Positions 1-8,898 of a stretch of 64,000 bases of DNA are shown in pieces. Origin of the DNA: Bacteroides thetaiotaomicron VPI-5482. GTDB taxonomy: Bacteria; Bacteroidota; Bacteroidia; Bacteroidales; Bacteroidaceae. The notes beneath the pieces were generated by a model. The model made no database searches. It saw only the letters and a list, made by a program, of their open reading frames with translations, and had not been told where the DNA came from. The position numbers and the translations under genes are program-made. Location: NCBI RefSeq assembly GCF_000011065.1, contig NC_004663.1:4712001-4776000 (forward strand), given 5' to 3'. Position 1 is the first letter of the stretch, and every line of letters begins with the position of its first letter.

Positions 1-368
1 ATGACGCCACGCGGACGCTCCAACGCATCTGCGGCATTTACTTCGGGCACTACCAAAGGCACATCAGCGTCCATACGGAAAGCGCTGGAGTTGTCGATCA
101 TCACAGCACCGTATTTGGTGATTGTTTTCTCGAACTCCTTGGATGTTCCTGCACCGGCAGAAGTGAAAGCAATGTCTACTCCTTTAAAGTCATCGTTGTG
201 TTGTAAGAGTTTGACCTCGATCTGTTTACCGCGGAAAGTATAGGTTGTTCCGGCACTGCGTTTAGAACCGAACAAAACTAACTCGTCCATCGGGAAATTT
301 CTCTCATCGAGCACGCGCAGGAATTCCTGTCCTACGGCTCCGCTTACGCCAACAATAGCTACTTTCAT
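1..368 (-). CDS. asd: Aspartate-semialdehyde dehydrogenase, N-terminal part
   Basis: This is the first ~122 residues of a minus-strand gene that runs off the left edge. It starts at the ATG whose complement is CAT at 366-368. The N-terminus MKVAIVGVSGAVGQEFLRVL is the Rossmann NADP-binding loop (GxxGxxG) of the USG-1/Asd family. Further on, FGSKRSAGT and the AFTSAGAGTSKEF segment match the cofactor and phosphate-binding regions of this enzyme. Asd reduces aspartyl-4-phosphate to aspartate semialdehyde, the branch point to lysine/diaminopimelate, threonine and methionine. The catalytic cysteine lies beyond the window and cannot be checked. A TAATTTTG -7 box lies about 40 nt upstream. Confidence 0.93.
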   Translation of the reverse strand, partial: MKVAIVGVSGAVGQEFLRVLDERNFPMDELVLFGSKRSAGTTYTFRGKQIEVKLLQHNDDFKGVDIAFTSAGAGTSKEFEKTITKYGAVMIDNSSAFRMDADVPLVVPEVNAADALERPRGV

Positions 369-409
369 CTTTTTCTTTTGTTAAATGTGAATAATGTGGT
401 TAATCGCTG

Positions 410-417
410 CAAAATTA
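410..417 (-). promoter_or_regulatory. -7 box for asd
   Basis: The minus strand reads TAATTTTG, a perfect match to the Bacteroides TAnnTTTG -7 consensus. It lies about 42 nt upstream of the asd ATG. No good TTTG -33 box is seen. Confidence 0.55.
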
Positions 418-435
418 GAACATTTTATCATATAA

Positions 436-2175
436 TCAGCATTTTGGAGATACTTCTTCACATTTTATCAGTTCCCATCCTTTAAATTGGAGCAAAATGC
501 AATGCAATGCAGTCCCTTCACTGATAGTTGTTACCTTTTTATCCCGGCTATATTGTTTTAGTTGCCCTCTGCCTTCTTCCGCTTGTTCTTCCAGTTCCTT
601 ATCGGTGGCGGTGCGCGGGAGGTATTTTAATTCCAGAATATAACTGTGTGCCGTGTCCGGGTAGCGGGATTTGTCCGGCAGGAGGAAAAAGTCACAATAT
701 CCGTAATTCATCTCCAATTCCGGCTGAACCAGATAATAAGAAGCAAGAGCAAGGTATGCTTTGAAGAAACCTTGCAAATTGTGTTCTCCCTCGATGGCAT
801 CGCGGATGGCGGAGTTTTCTTTATAGGCAAGGGCTATGTACTCAAACAGAGGGCGCCATTGTCCGTCGAAGGCCATGTCGTCAATTAAATCTTTTAAGTG
901 AGGCAAGAATACTTCCTTACGCTGCTGGTAGTATTCCCGAAGGAATCCGAAATACTGCTCACGGACGCAATTGTTAGGAATGCACATCACAATACGGTCT
1001 CCACGTGTGCCACACATTGTAAGCAGTCCATAATAATAAAGCAGGCTGCGGAAATTGTCTGTTTCAACAATCTTCTCTGCCGGGAAGGAGGTGTGGAGGT
1101 TTACCAGTATCTCTCCTTTAGCAGCTATCTCTTCAATCGTACTCATGCGGTCTTCCCCCGACACATTCTCATGGTCGAGGCGTGCCAACATTTTCAGCTT
1201 GCTGTAGTCCGTACGGATATTCTTGTCGATCAATTCCTTAGGGGAGGCGTCGAAATTAACCCGGTGACGCAAATAATATAGCGTCATGTCGCAATTGAAC
1301 ATTCTCGGATCGGTCTTCAAACTGGCTTCTGCAAAGCAGTAATTGTCATACCACGGTTTCATTTCATTAATCATGGCATCTATATCTCCTTTCAGCATAC
1401 CTTCTTTCTGATAATAGCCGAACATCTCCCGTACATCCGTTTCGCTGAATCCCATCATCATATTGAAATGTGGGTCCACACTGATATTCCAGTCTATGTT
1501 ATATCCGCTGGATAAGTCGTCCAGCGTAACAGGACTTACCCCCATCAGGAAGATGCGTTCGAACATACCCTTGAACTGCTTGAAGTATTCTCGGTAGAAG
1601 CCGCTGGCGTGGGTCAGGTCGCGGAAAAGGTTTTTCCCCTGTTCACTCAGGATGACATTCGTAAAGTTGTCATATTCATCAATGATGAGGTAGAGCAAAT
1701 GTCCCAGGCGGCGGGCGGTGGCTTCCAGCCAATGCAGCTTTGTAGCGGCTTCGGTAGAAGCGATGATTTGCTCCAGTTCTTTCTCGCCTTGGTAGTATTC
1801 CCGGTAAGTACTGAAGAAGTCGTTCAACTGTATGCAGCAATAATTGTTGAAGTTGTCTTCCAGACTTCCACGTCCCAGGTTTGCTTTGGAAAAGTCAAAA
1901 TAGAGCACCTGGTAGATTCCCTGAAGCGGGGTGGGGTGCTTACCGATCCATAGATTGCCGAACCGTTCTTCAAAACGATCTTTCTGTGAAATATCGTAAT
2001 AGGCACGCATCATGGTGAGAAATACACTCTTGCCGAACCGTCGGGGACGAATAAGGAAAAGGTAGTTTGCTATTTCTTCTATCTGGGGAATGAAATGCGT
2101 TTTATCTACATAATAATAATTTTGGTCTATCAGCCTGCTGAAGTCCGATATGCCGTATGGGATTCCTTTTGCCAT
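436..2175 (-). CDS. AAA-ATPase-like / PD-(D/E)XK nuclease family protein
   Basis: A 579-aa protein of a family expanded in Bacteroides (AAA-ATPase-like N-terminal domain, PDDEXK_9-like C-terminal domain). Residues 1-30 carry the typical opening GISDFSRLIDQNYYYVDKT. A Walker A-like RPRRFGKS sits near residues 43-50, and a Walker B-like LIIDEYDNF follows at about 165. The C-terminal part has the nuclease-like pattern DFFLLPDKSRYP followed by ILELKYL near residue 520. Cellular role is unknown; members often occur in many copies per genome and have been suspected of mobile-element or defence links. The start is an ATG 28 nt downstream of a TAACTTTG -7 box. It is monocistronic, and its end lies 67 bp from the asd start. 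Confidence 0.8.
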   Translation of the reverse strand: MAKGIPYGISDFSRLIDQNYYYVDKTHFIPQIEEIANYLFLIRPRRFGKSVFLTMMRAYYDISQKDRFEERFGNLWIGKHPTPLQGIYQVLYFDFSKANLGRGSLEDNFNNYCCIQLNDFFSTYREYYQGEKELEQIIASTEAATKLHWLEATARRLGHLLYLIIDEYDNFTNVILSEQGKNLFRDLTHASGFYREYFKQFKGMFERIFLMGVSPVTLDDLSSGYNIDWNISVDPHFNMMMGFSETDVREMFGYYQKEGMLKGDIDAMINEMKPWYDNYCFAEASLKTDPRMFNCDMTLYYLRHRVNFDASPKELIDKNIRTDYSKLKMLARLDHENVSGEDRMSTIEEIAAKGEILVNLHTSFPAEKIVETDNFRSLLYYYGLLTMCGTRGDRIVMCIPNNCVREQYFGFLREYYQQRKEVFLPHLKDLIDDMAFDGQWRPLFEYIALAYKENSAIRDAIEGEHNLQGFFKAYLALASYYLVQPELEMNYGYCDFFLLPDKSRYPDTAHSYILELKYLPRTATDKELEEQAEEGRGQLKQYSRDKKVTTISEGTALHCILLQFKGWELIKCEEVSPKC

Positions 2176-2202
2176 AATGCGTTCATTTTATTGGGATGGA
2201 TG

Positions 2203-2210
2203 CAAAGTTA
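2203..2210 (-). promoter_or_regulatory. -7 box for the AAA-ATPase-like gene
   Basis: The minus strand reads TAACTTTG, matching TAnnTTTG, 28 nt upstream of the ATG at 2175. It supports that start codon. Confidence 0.5.
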
Positions 2211-2359
2211 AGTTTTCTTTTTATCTCCAACAACTATCCTTCTGCAATTGTTGCTATTATTCCTATTAAATAAACAGGAGGATGAGATTTATAATACCTG
2301 CATTGTGATTCTGCGAACTTTTTTGTTCCTTTGCGTAGAAATCCTAAAACCACGGACCT

Positions 2360-4495
2360 ATGAACCTGTTTGAATTCAATTTAGCGTTACCGATAACCGA
2401 TCCGACTTGGGTGTTTTTTCTGGTGCTAATTATCATTCTCTTTGCTCCGATGATTCTGGGGCGCCTTCATATACCTCATATTATCGGTATGATTCTGGCC
2501 GGTGTGCTGATCGGCGAACACGGATTCCATGTGCTCGACCGTGACAGCAGCTTCGAACTGTTTGGTAAAGTGGGGCTTTACTATATCATGTTCCTTGCCG
2601 GACTCGAAATGGACATGGAGGACTTCAAGAAAAACCGGATGAAGAGCGTTGTCTTCGGCTTGCTTACTTTCCTGATTCCTATGGCGCTGGGTATATGGAG
2701 CAGTATGAGCATGCTGGGATACGGTTTTCTTACCGCAGTGCTGCTCGCCAGTATGTACGCTTCTCACACTTTGATTGCTTATCCTATTATCAGCCGTTAC
2801 GGATTATCCCGTCTGCGCAGTGTCAATATTACTATCGGTGGTACGGCCATTACGGTCACTCTTGCCCTTATCATCCTTGCCGTTATTGGCGGAATGTTTA
2901 AAGGCACCGTCGATGGTCTGTTCTGGGTGTTCCTCGTTGCGAAAGTAGCCTTCCTTGGTTTCCTTATTATCTTCTTCTTCCCCCGCATCGGACGCTGGTT
3001 CTTCCGGAAGTATGACGATAGCGTGATGCAGTTCGTGTTCGTGCTGGCGATGGTCTTCCTCGGAGGCGGACTGATGGAGTTTGTAGGAATGGAAGGAATT
3101 TTGGGAGCTTTCCTTGCCGGATTGGTCCTGAACCGCTTGATTCCTCATGTCTCTCCGCTGATGAACCGTCTGGAATTTGTGGGAAATGCCTTGTTCATTC
3201 CTTACTTTCTGATCGGTGTCGGTATGATTATCGATGTCAGAAGCCTGTTTACGGGGGGCGAAGCATTGAAAGTGGCGGTAGTCATGACAGTGGTAGCTAC
3301 TTTCAGTAAATGGCTTGCCGCATGGATCACGCAGAAGATTTACCGTATGCAGCCCAATGAACGCAGCATGATCTTCGGACTCAGTAATGCACAGGCGGCG
3401 GCTACGCTGGCAGCGGTGCTGATCGGGCACGAAATTATCATGGAAAACGGAGAGCGTCTGCTCAATGATGACGTACTGAACGGTACGGTCGTGATGATCC
3501 TTTTCACCTGTGTCATCAGTTCGCTGGTAACGGAACGTTCCGCCCGCCGGTTTGCACTGAACGAAGATGCGCAGCCCGAAGATAAGGGAGCGAAGAAAGC
3601 GATGGAGCAGATTCTGATTCCGGTAGCTAATCCGGAAACGATTGAGAACCTGGTGAATCTCGCCCTGGTGATCAAGGATGCCAAGCAGAAGAATGGCATG
3701 ATTGCCCTGAATGTGATTAATGACAATAACAGCTCGGAGAATAAGGAACTGCAAGGCAAGCGGAATCTCGAAAAAGCCGCAATGATTGCCGCTGCCGCCG
3801 ATGTACCGGTGACGATGGTAAGCCGCTACGATCTGAACATTGCTTCGGGGATTATACATACGATTAAGGAATATGAGGCTACGGATGTAGTGATCGGTCT
3901 GCACCGCAAGGCGAATATCGTCGATTCCTTCTTTGGCAACCTTGCCGAAAGCCTGCTGAAAGGTACTCACCGCGAAGTGATGATAGCCAAATTCCTGATG
4001 CCGGTCAATACGCTCCGCCGCATCATCATCGCCGTTCCGCCCAAAGCCGAATTTGAAACCGGTTTTTCCAAATGGGTAGAGCATTTCTGCCGGATGGGAA
4101 GCATTCTCGGCTGCCGTGTGCACTTCTTTGCCAACGAACGTACACTGATGCGTCTGCAACAACTGGTGAAGAAGAAATTCAGCGGTACCCCGACCGAATT
4201 TTCTCTGCTCGAAGAGTGGGGCGACCTTCTGCTGCTGACCGGACAGGTGAACTACGATCATTTATTCGTTGTCATCTCTGCCCGTCGGGGTTCTATCTCG
4301 TATGATCCGTCCTTTGAACGTCTGCCGGCACAGCTGAGCAAGTATTTCTCCAACAACAGTCTGATTATCCTGTACCCCGACCAGTTCGGCGATCCGCAGG
4401 AGATTGTGTCTTTCTCCGACCCGCGTGGTTACAACGAATCGCAGCATTATGAAAAGGTGGGCAAATGGTTTTATAAATGGTTTAAGAAAAGCTGA
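2360..4495 (+). CDS. Cation:proton antiporter (CPA2-like) with C-terminal cytosolic domain
   Basis: A 711-aa inner-membrane protein. Residues ~15-385 form about 12 hydrophobic segments of the Na+/H+ exchanger fold (monovalent cation:proton antiporter-2). They include the early conserved segment with GRLHIPHIIGMILAGVLIGEHG and LFGKVGLYYIMFLAGLEMD. The remaining ~300 residues are soluble and resemble tandem universal-stress-protein-like modules (for example ILIPVANPETIENLVNLAL), likely a regulatory domain. It probably exchanges Na+ or K+ for protons; the ion cannot be read from sequence. A -7-like TTCCTTTG lies at 2326-2333. Its TGA stop overlaps the ATG of tcdA by one base, indicating translational coupling in an antiporter-tcdA-lolD operon. 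Confidence 0.85.
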   Translation: MNLFEFNLALPITDPTWVFFLVLIIILFAPMILGRLHIPHIIGMILAGVLIGEHGFHVLDRDSSFELFGKVGLYYIMFLAGLEMDMEDFKKNRMKSVVFGLLTFLIPMALGIWSSMSMLGYGFLTAVLLASMYASHTLIAYPIISRYGLSRLRSVNITIGGTAITVTLALIILAVIGGMFKGTVDGLFWVFLVAKVAFLGFLIIFFFPRIGRWFFRKYDDSVMQFVFVLAMVFLGGGLMEFVGMEGILGAFLAGLVLNRLIPHVSPLMNRLEFVGNALFIPYFLIGVGMIIDVRSLFTGGEALKVAVVMTVVATFSKWLAAWITQKIYRMQPNERSMIFGLSNAQAAATLAAVLIGHEIIMENGERLLNDDVLNGTVVMILFTCVISSLVTERSARRFALNEDAQPEDKGAKKAMEQILIPVANPETIENLVNLALVIKDAKQKNGMIALNVINDNNSSENKELQGKRNLEKAAMIAAAADVPVTMVSRYDLNIASGIIHTIKEYEATDVVIGLHRKANIVDSFFGNLAESLLKGTHREVMIAKFLMPVNTLRRIIIAVPPKAEFETGFSKWVEHFCRMGSILGCRVHFFANERTLMRLQQLVKKKFSGTPTEFSLLEEWGDLLLLTGQVNYDHLFVVISARRGSISYDPSFERLPAQLSKYFSNNSLIILYPDQFGDPQEIVSFSDPRGYNESQHYEKVGKWFYKWFKKS

Positions 4496-5211
4496 TGGAA
4501 GAAAATAACTGGCAACAACGGACAGAACTCCTGTTGGGAGAAGAGAAAATGAAGCGCATCCGTGCTTCGCATGTATTGGTTGTCGGGCTGGGAGGCGTGG
4601 GGGCGTATGCTGCCGAAATGCTTTGCCGGGCTGGGGTAGGCAGGATGACGATTGTAGACGCGGATACCGTGCAGCCTGCCAATATGAACCGTCAGCTTCC
4701 TGCCATGCACTCCACCCTGGGGATGCCGAAAGCGGAAGTGTTGGCGGCACGCTACAAAGACATCAATCCGGATATTGAACTGACCGTTTTACCCGTCTAT
4801 CTGAAAGACGAGAACATCCCCGAACTGTTGGACTCTGCTAAGTTTGACTTCATAGTGGATGCCATCGATACGATCAGCCCCAAATGCTTTCTGATTTATG
4901 AAGCGATGAAGCGTCATATAAAGATTGTTTCCAGCATGGGCGCAGGCGCGAAGAGCGATATTACGCAGATTTGCTTTGCCGATCTTTGGGATACCTATCA
5001 CTGCGGACTCAGCAAAGCGGTGCGGAAGCGTTTGCAGAAAATGGGAGTAAAGCGTAAACTTCCCGTCGTATTCAGTACCGAACAGGCGGACCCGAAAGCG
5101 GTATTGCTCACGGATGACGAACGGAATAAGAAATCGACCTGCGGAACGGTCAGCTATATGCCGGCAGTCTTCGGCTGCTATCTGGCGGAATATGTCATTA
5201 AACGAATCTAA
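4495..5211 (+). CDS. tcdA: tRNA threonylcarbamoyladenosine dehydratase (TcdA/CsdL, ThiF-like E1 fold)
   Basis: A 238-aa member of the ThiF/MoeB/E1-like superfamily. The adenylate-binding site GLGGVGAYAAEMLCRAGVG (residues ~32-50) is followed by VDADTVQPANMNRQLPA, a signature of the TcdA branch. There is no C-terminal rhodanese domain. TcdA uses ATP to cyclise t6A37 of ANN-decoding tRNAs to ct6A. The length is slightly shorter than the E. coli protein, as usual in Bacteroidetes. The ATG overlaps the stop of the antiporter gene (TGATG), and the next gene begins 9 bp after its stop, so the three genes are almost certainly cotranscribed. Confidence 0.88.
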   Translation: MEENNWQQRTELLLGEEKMKRIRASHVLVVGLGGVGAYAAEMLCRAGVGRMTIVDADTVQPANMNRQLPAMHSTLGMPKAEVLAARYKDINPDIELTVLPVYLKDENIPELLDSAKFDFIVDAIDTISPKCFLIYEAMKRHIKIVSSMGAGAKSDITQICFADLWDTYHCGLSKAVRKRLQKMGVKRKLPVVFSTEQADPKAVLLTDDERNKKSTCGTVSYMPAVFGCYLAEYVIKRI

Positions 5212-5220
5212 GAAGCTATT

Positions 5221-5877
5221 ATGATAAAATTAGAAGGAATAACCAAGAGTTTTGGTTCTTTGCAGGTGCTGAAAGGCATTGATCTGGAAATCAATAAAGG
5301 TGAGATCGTCAGTATCGTAGGACCTAGCGGAGCCGGAAAAACGACTCTCTTACAGATCATGGGAACGCTTGACGAACCGGATGCGGGCACGGTGGCGATT
5401 GACGGAACGGTAGTCAGCCGGATGAAGGAGAAAGAACTGTCCGCTTTCCGCAATAAGAATATCGGTTTTGTGTTTCAGTTTCATCAGCTTCTGCCGGAGT
5501 TTACCGCGTTGGAGAATGTGATGATCCCCGCATTTATCGCCGGAGTATCGTCTAAGGAAGCAAACGAACGTGCTATGGAGATACTGGCTTTCATGGGACT
5601 CACCGACCGTGCTTCCCATAAGCCGAACGAACTGTCGGGAGGAGAGAAGCAACGGGTGGCCGTAGCACGTGCCTTGATTAACCATCCGGCAGTCATCCTT
5701 GCGGACGAACCTTCCGGAAGTCTCGATACACATAATAAAGAAGATTTACACCAATTGTTCTTCGACCTGAGGGACCGGTTGGGACAGACTTTCGTCATCG
5801 TTACCCATGATGAAGGACTGGCCAAAATCACCGATAGAACGGTACATATGGTGGATGGCACAATTAAAAAAGATTAA
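5221..5877 (+). CDS. lolD: LolD-type ABC transporter ATP-binding protein
   Basis: A 218-aa stand-alone ATPase. Walker A GPSGAGKTT is at residues 34-42. The Q-loop region is FVFQFHQLLPEFTALENVM, the ABC signature is LSGGEKQRVAVARAL, the Walker B is VILADEPSGSLD, and the H-loop histidine lies in VTHDEGLA. The sequence belongs to the LolD/MacB/FtsE branch; LolD energises release of lipoproteins from the inner membrane to LolA. No permease gene (LolC/E) is adjacent, which is common in Bacteroides, so the exact partner is inferred. It is the last gene of the antiporter-tcdA operon, and a hairpin with a T-tract follows at 6017-6057. Confidence 0.8.
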   Translation: MIKLEGITKSFGSLQVLKGIDLEINKGEIVSIVGPSGAGKTTLLQIMGTLDEPDAGTVAIDGTVVSRMKEKELSAFRNKNIGFVFQFHQLLPEFTALENVMIPAFIAGVSSKEANERAMEILAFMGLTDRASHKPNELSGGEKQRVAVARALINHPAVILADEPSGSLDTHNKEDLHQLFFDLRDRLGQTFVIVTHDEGLAKITDRTVHMVDGTIKKD

Positions 5878-6016
5878 TAAGGAAACCAAACTTCTAAAAA
5901 TGGATACCAAATCACTAGAAGATTGTGTGAGTTCAATCTTTTAGCTATATATTTATAGTCGCTTCTCTACGTAAGTCTGTGAAGATGTCAGTAGAGTGTT
6001 TGTTTTGTTTGTGTGT

Positions 6017-6057
6017 GATGCATTCTTGTCTGGTGTGATAGGAATGCATCTTTTTTT
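6017..6057 (+). terminator. Rho-independent terminator after the tcdA-lolD operon
   Basis: A perfect 9-bp stem, GATGCATTC (6017-6025) with GAATGCATC (6042-6050), has a 16-nt loop and is followed at once by seven T. The 202-bp gap 5878-6079 otherwise holds a weaker 7-bp hairpin at 5919-5940 and no convincing gene. Confidence 0.75.
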
Positions 6058-6079
6058 ATATATCACAACAAATACGATT

Positions 6080-7009
6080 TTAGTCGTAACAAACATAAGG
6101 CGCCATTCGTTCGAAATCTGCGGGTGTGAATTCCTCGTAAAGCATCAGTTGTTTCAAGTCTCTTACTTTCCCCTTCTTCTTCCGGTACTCTGCAATGACC
6201 TTGGCTTGATAATAGCTGATGTACGGATGATGCATCATTCGCTCTACACTTGCCTTATTGATGTTGATCCGGTGAATCTTTCCAGCATCCACGGAGAACC
6301 ACGAACGGAGCTTTTCCGCTTTTAACCGAATCTCCCCTAACTGTTCTATCTGATAGAATCCTCCCAATAACCGGCGATGGTTTACAATCGATCGGGCAAT
6401 CCGGCTTCCGATCCCCGGAATCTTTTTAAGTTCGGTGGTATCCGCCTGATTAAGGTCGATGATAGTGCCCGGCGGGTATTTCATTAAAGTATCATATGGT
6501 GCAGTCGCTTGTACTACTAATATCCGGCTGGTATCTTGAAGGACCGGTGTTTCGGCAATGCGTATATACGGTTGAAGAGTCCGGTATTGTTCTTCCGTCA
6601 GCCCGTATATTTTCCGAAAGTCTTCCGGACGTCGGAATCTGCCTTGCTTTCTGCGGTATCGCAGAATATTGCCCGCCATCCAGGTAGGCAAGCCGAGACT
6701 GAGGAAAGTGGCGGAGTCGGCGGTATTCGGATCGAACGCTGCCGGTCTGATTTCTTTTTTCGGATAGGCGGGCGATGAATACCTGCCTCTGTAAACTGGA
6801 TATTTCTTGTCCTGCTTTGCTTCTTTTATGGAAGAGATAAATTCATTATATTCCTTTTCGGATTTCGCCTGTTCAGTCGGGTCGGTTTTCTCCGGTCCGG
6901 AGAAAGCCTGCAAGAGTGCGGGGATTGTGTATACCCCTATAACAAGAACGACAAGGACGATAATGCCTTGTCGTTCGGTTTTAGTAAAATAAAAAAAGTC
7001 TTTCCACAT
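6080..7009 (-). CDS. Helix-hairpin-helix (ComEA-like) membrane-anchored protein
   Basis: A 309-aa protein. One N-terminal transmembrane segment (residues ~15-35, GIIVLVVLVIGVYTIPALL) is followed by a charged linker and three repeated helix-hairpin-helix-type segments: DPNTADSATFLSLGLP, DLNQADTTELKKIPGIGSRIARSIV and NINKASVERMMHHPYI. The central one carries the classical IPGIGSRIA hairpin. This architecture is the ComEA-like DNA-binding family widespread in Bacteroidetes; a role in DNA uptake is not established there. It starts at an ATG that overlaps the TAA of the upstream transporter gene (TAATG), so it is translationally coupled as the second gene of that operon. Confidence 0.78.
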   Translation of the reverse strand: MWKDFFYFTKTERQGIIVLVVLVIGVYTIPALLQAFSGPEKTDPTEQAKSEKEYNEFISSIKEAKQDKKYPVYRGRYSSPAYPKKEIRPAAFDPNTADSATFLSLGLPTWMAGNILRYRRKQGRFRRPEDFRKIYGLTEEQYRTLQPYIRIAETPVLQDTSRILVVQATAPYDTLMKYPPGTIIDLNQADTTELKKIPGIGSRIARSIVNHRRLLGGFYQIEQLGEIRLKAEKLRSWFSVDAGKIHRININKASVERMMHHPYISYYQAKVIAEYRKKKGKVRDLKQLMLYEEFTPADFERMAPYVCYD

Positions 7010-8379
7010 TATAGTTTGATAAGTCCCAACTCATTGATAAAGATCAGAGAGATGGCAATCGGTGCAATATATCTTAATATAAAGATGATCAGTTTGTATA
7101 CGGGAACTTTCAGCGAACCGTCATTGGTGATCTCCGACCAGACGATTTTCTTGTCGAGATACCATCCGGTAAAGATGGAAATGCACAGACCGCCGAGTGT
7201 CAGCATGATCTTAGCCGTGACAAAGTCGAATAAGTCAAAGATTCCCAATCCGAAGATGGTGAATCCTTTCATCACTCCGAGCGACAAAGAACAAAGGATA
7301 CCTAAGAAGATACATCCTCCGGTCACCAGTCTGGCTGCCTTGCCGCGTGTGAAGTTGAATTCTTCGTGCAGATAAGCGGTGACCACTTCGTGCAGGGAAA
7401 TGGTGGAAGTCAGTGCTGCCATGGCAAGCAATACGTAGAACATGACGGAGAAGATATAGGCCAATATCGGTACTCCGCTGAATGCCTGCTGGAATACATT
7501 GGGCAGTGTGATAAAGATAAGGCTCGGACCCGCATCCGGTTGTATGCCTACAGAAAATGCGGCCGGAAAGATAATGAAGCCTGCCAATACTGCCACAAAT
7601 GTATCTATAATCCCTACGCTGAATGCTGTCTTGGTCAGATTGGTTTCTTTGCTGAAATAAGAAGCGTAGGTGCAGAGACATCCCATCCCCAGGCTAAGGG
7701 AGAAGAAAGCCTGTCCCATCGCACTCAGAAATACATTTCCGTCCACCTTGCTGAAATCCGGTTTCAGCAGAAACTCGATACCCGCACCAGCTCCCGGCAG
7801 GGTAACCGAACAGATTACAAGTATCAATATAATAATGAACAGAGTCGGCATCATGATCTTGGAAGATTTCTCGATACCTTTCTCCACGCCTTTGACAATA
7901 ATAAAATGAGTAACCAACAGAAACAGAACCAACCACAAGACCGGTCGCCACGGACTGCTGGAGAACTGCTGGAAGGAAGAGATGAATTCTGTGGGAGTCT
8001 TACCCGTAAAGCCGTTCGTAAGAGCTTCATACACATACTCCAGCGTCCATCCTGCCACTACGGAATAATAACTGAGAATCAGAAAAGCTGCGAGGACTCC
8101 CATGCGTCCCACCCAGCGCCAATGAGTGCCGGGAGCTAATTTCTGATAGGCTCCCGCTGTATTTGCCCTCGAACGGCGTCCGATTAGGAATTCGGCAATC
8201 AAAATGGGAAGTCCCAAAAGGAAAACGCATCCTAAATAGATCAGTATAAAGGCTGCGCCACCGTGATTACCCGTTTCATAGGGAAATCTCCAGATGTTTC
8301 CCAATCCTACTGCCGAGCCGGCGGAAGCAAGTATTACGCCTAATTTACTTCCGAAGTTCGCTCTATCAATTTTCGTCAT
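7009..8379 (-). CDS. Neurotransmitter:sodium symporter (NSS) family transporter
   Basis: A 456-aa integral membrane protein. The N-terminus GSKLGVILASAGSAVGLGNIWRFPYETG is the diagnostic TM1 signature of LeuT-fold NSS carriers; the unwound TM1 motif binds Na+ and substrate. About 11-12 hydrophobic helices follow. The family imports amino acids or related amines with sodium; the substrate cannot be predicted here. The start lies ~50 nt downstream of a perfect TATATTTG -7 box on the minus strand. It is the first gene of a two-gene operon with the helix-hairpin-helix gene and is divergent from the VanZ-like gene. Confidence 0.9.
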   Translation of the reverse strand: MTKIDRANFGSKLGVILASAGSAVGLGNIWRFPYETGNHGGAAFILIYLGCVFLLGLPILIAEFLIGRRSRANTAGAYQKLAPGTHWRWVGRMGVLAAFLILSYYSVVAGWTLEYVYEALTNGFTGKTPTEFISSFQQFSSSPWRPVLWLVLFLLVTHFIIVKGVEKGIEKSSKIMMPTLFIIILILVICSVTLPGAGAGIEFLLKPDFSKVDGNVFLSAMGQAFFSLSLGMGCLCTYASYFSKETNLTKTAFSVGIIDTFVAVLAGFIIFPAAFSVGIQPDAGPSLIFITLPNVFQQAFSGVPILAYIFSVMFYVLLAMAALTSTISLHEVVTAYLHEEFNFTRGKAARLVTGGCIFLGILCSLSLGVMKGFTIFGLGIFDLFDFVTAKIMLTLGGLCISIFTGWYLDKKIVWSEITNDGSLKVPVYKLIIFILRYIAPIAISLIFINELGLIKL

Positions 8380-8428
8380 AAATCTTGTTTTGTCTTACAA
8401 ATCGTTATAAAATGTACGTATTAAAATG

Positions 8429-8436
8429 CAAATATA
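8429..8436 (-). promoter_or_regulatory. -7 box for the NSS transporter operon
   Basis: The minus strand reads TATATTTG, a perfect TAnnTTTG. It is one of two divergent boxes in the 103-bp gap 8380-8482; the other is at 8449-8456 on the plus strand. Confidence 0.6.
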
Positions 8437-8448
8437 GAAAATGATAGT

Positions 8449-8456
8449 TATATTTG
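8449..8456 (+). promoter_or_regulatory. -7 box for the VanZ-like gene
   Basis: The plus strand reads TATATTTG, a perfect TAnnTTTG, 26 nt before the ATG at 8483. The two divergent boxes are only 12 bp apart, so the promoters may interfere with each other. Confidence 0.6.
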
Positions 8457-8482
8457 TACCGGAATCGTAATTTTATTTAGAT

Positions 8483-8875
8483 ATGCTATCTTATATTAAG
8501 AAATATCCTATTTCACTTTTTATCATCTTAACTGTGATTTATCTGTCTTTCTTCAAACCTCCTAAAACGGACTTGAATGAAATCCCTAACTTAGATAAAT
8601 TAGTTCACATCTGTATGTACTTTGGTATGTCAGGTATGTTATGGCTGGAATTTCTGCGGGCGCATCGTCGTGATGACGCACCGTTATGGCACGCATGGGT
8701 AGGGGCATTCCTCTGTCCCATACTGTTCAGCGGCTGTGTGGAATTGCTGCAAGAATATTGCACGACTTATCGGGGAGGAGACTGGCTGGACTTTGCCGCC
8801 AACTCGGTGGGTGCCATCCTTGCCAGTTTAGTGGCTTATTATGTGGTTCGTCCGCGAATGATGAGAAGGGAATAG
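8483..8875 (+). CDS. VanZ-like family membrane protein
   Basis: A 130-aa protein with about four hydrophobic segments. VanZ-family features are the N-terminal KLVHICMYFGMSGMLWLEF and the later LFSGCVELLQEYCTTYRGGDWLDFAANSVGAILASL, where a Glu-Leu-x-Gln and a GD-x-x-D-x-x-A-N-x-x-G pattern are conserved. Function is not settled; in enterococci VanZ affects teicoplanin sensitivity, but most homologues are uncharacterised. It appears to be a single-gene unit, driven by the TATATTTG box. A palindromic array begins 23 bp after its stop. Confidence 0.82.
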   Translation: MLSYIKKYPISLFIILTVIYLSFFKPPKTDLNEIPNLDKLVHICMYFGMSGMLWLEFLRAHRRDDAPLWHAWVGAFLCPILFSGCVELLQEYCTTYRGGDWLDFAANSVGAILASLVAYYVVRPRMMRRE

Positions 8876-8898
8876 AAGACTATAGTAATGCATAATCA

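Noticed and set aside
2804..4261. Long antisense open frame (485 codons) inside the antiporter gene
   Set aside because: It is the complement of a strongly conserved membrane protein gene, is rich in His and Gln, and has no family resemblance.
5900..5944. A 14-codon ATG frame just after lolD
   Set aside because: Too short to support; it overlaps a weak hairpin and has no recognisable leader-peptide pattern.
5996..6325. Small plus-strand frame after lolD
   Set aside because: It begins inside the terminator hairpin region and mostly overlaps the helix-hairpin-helix gene on the other strand.
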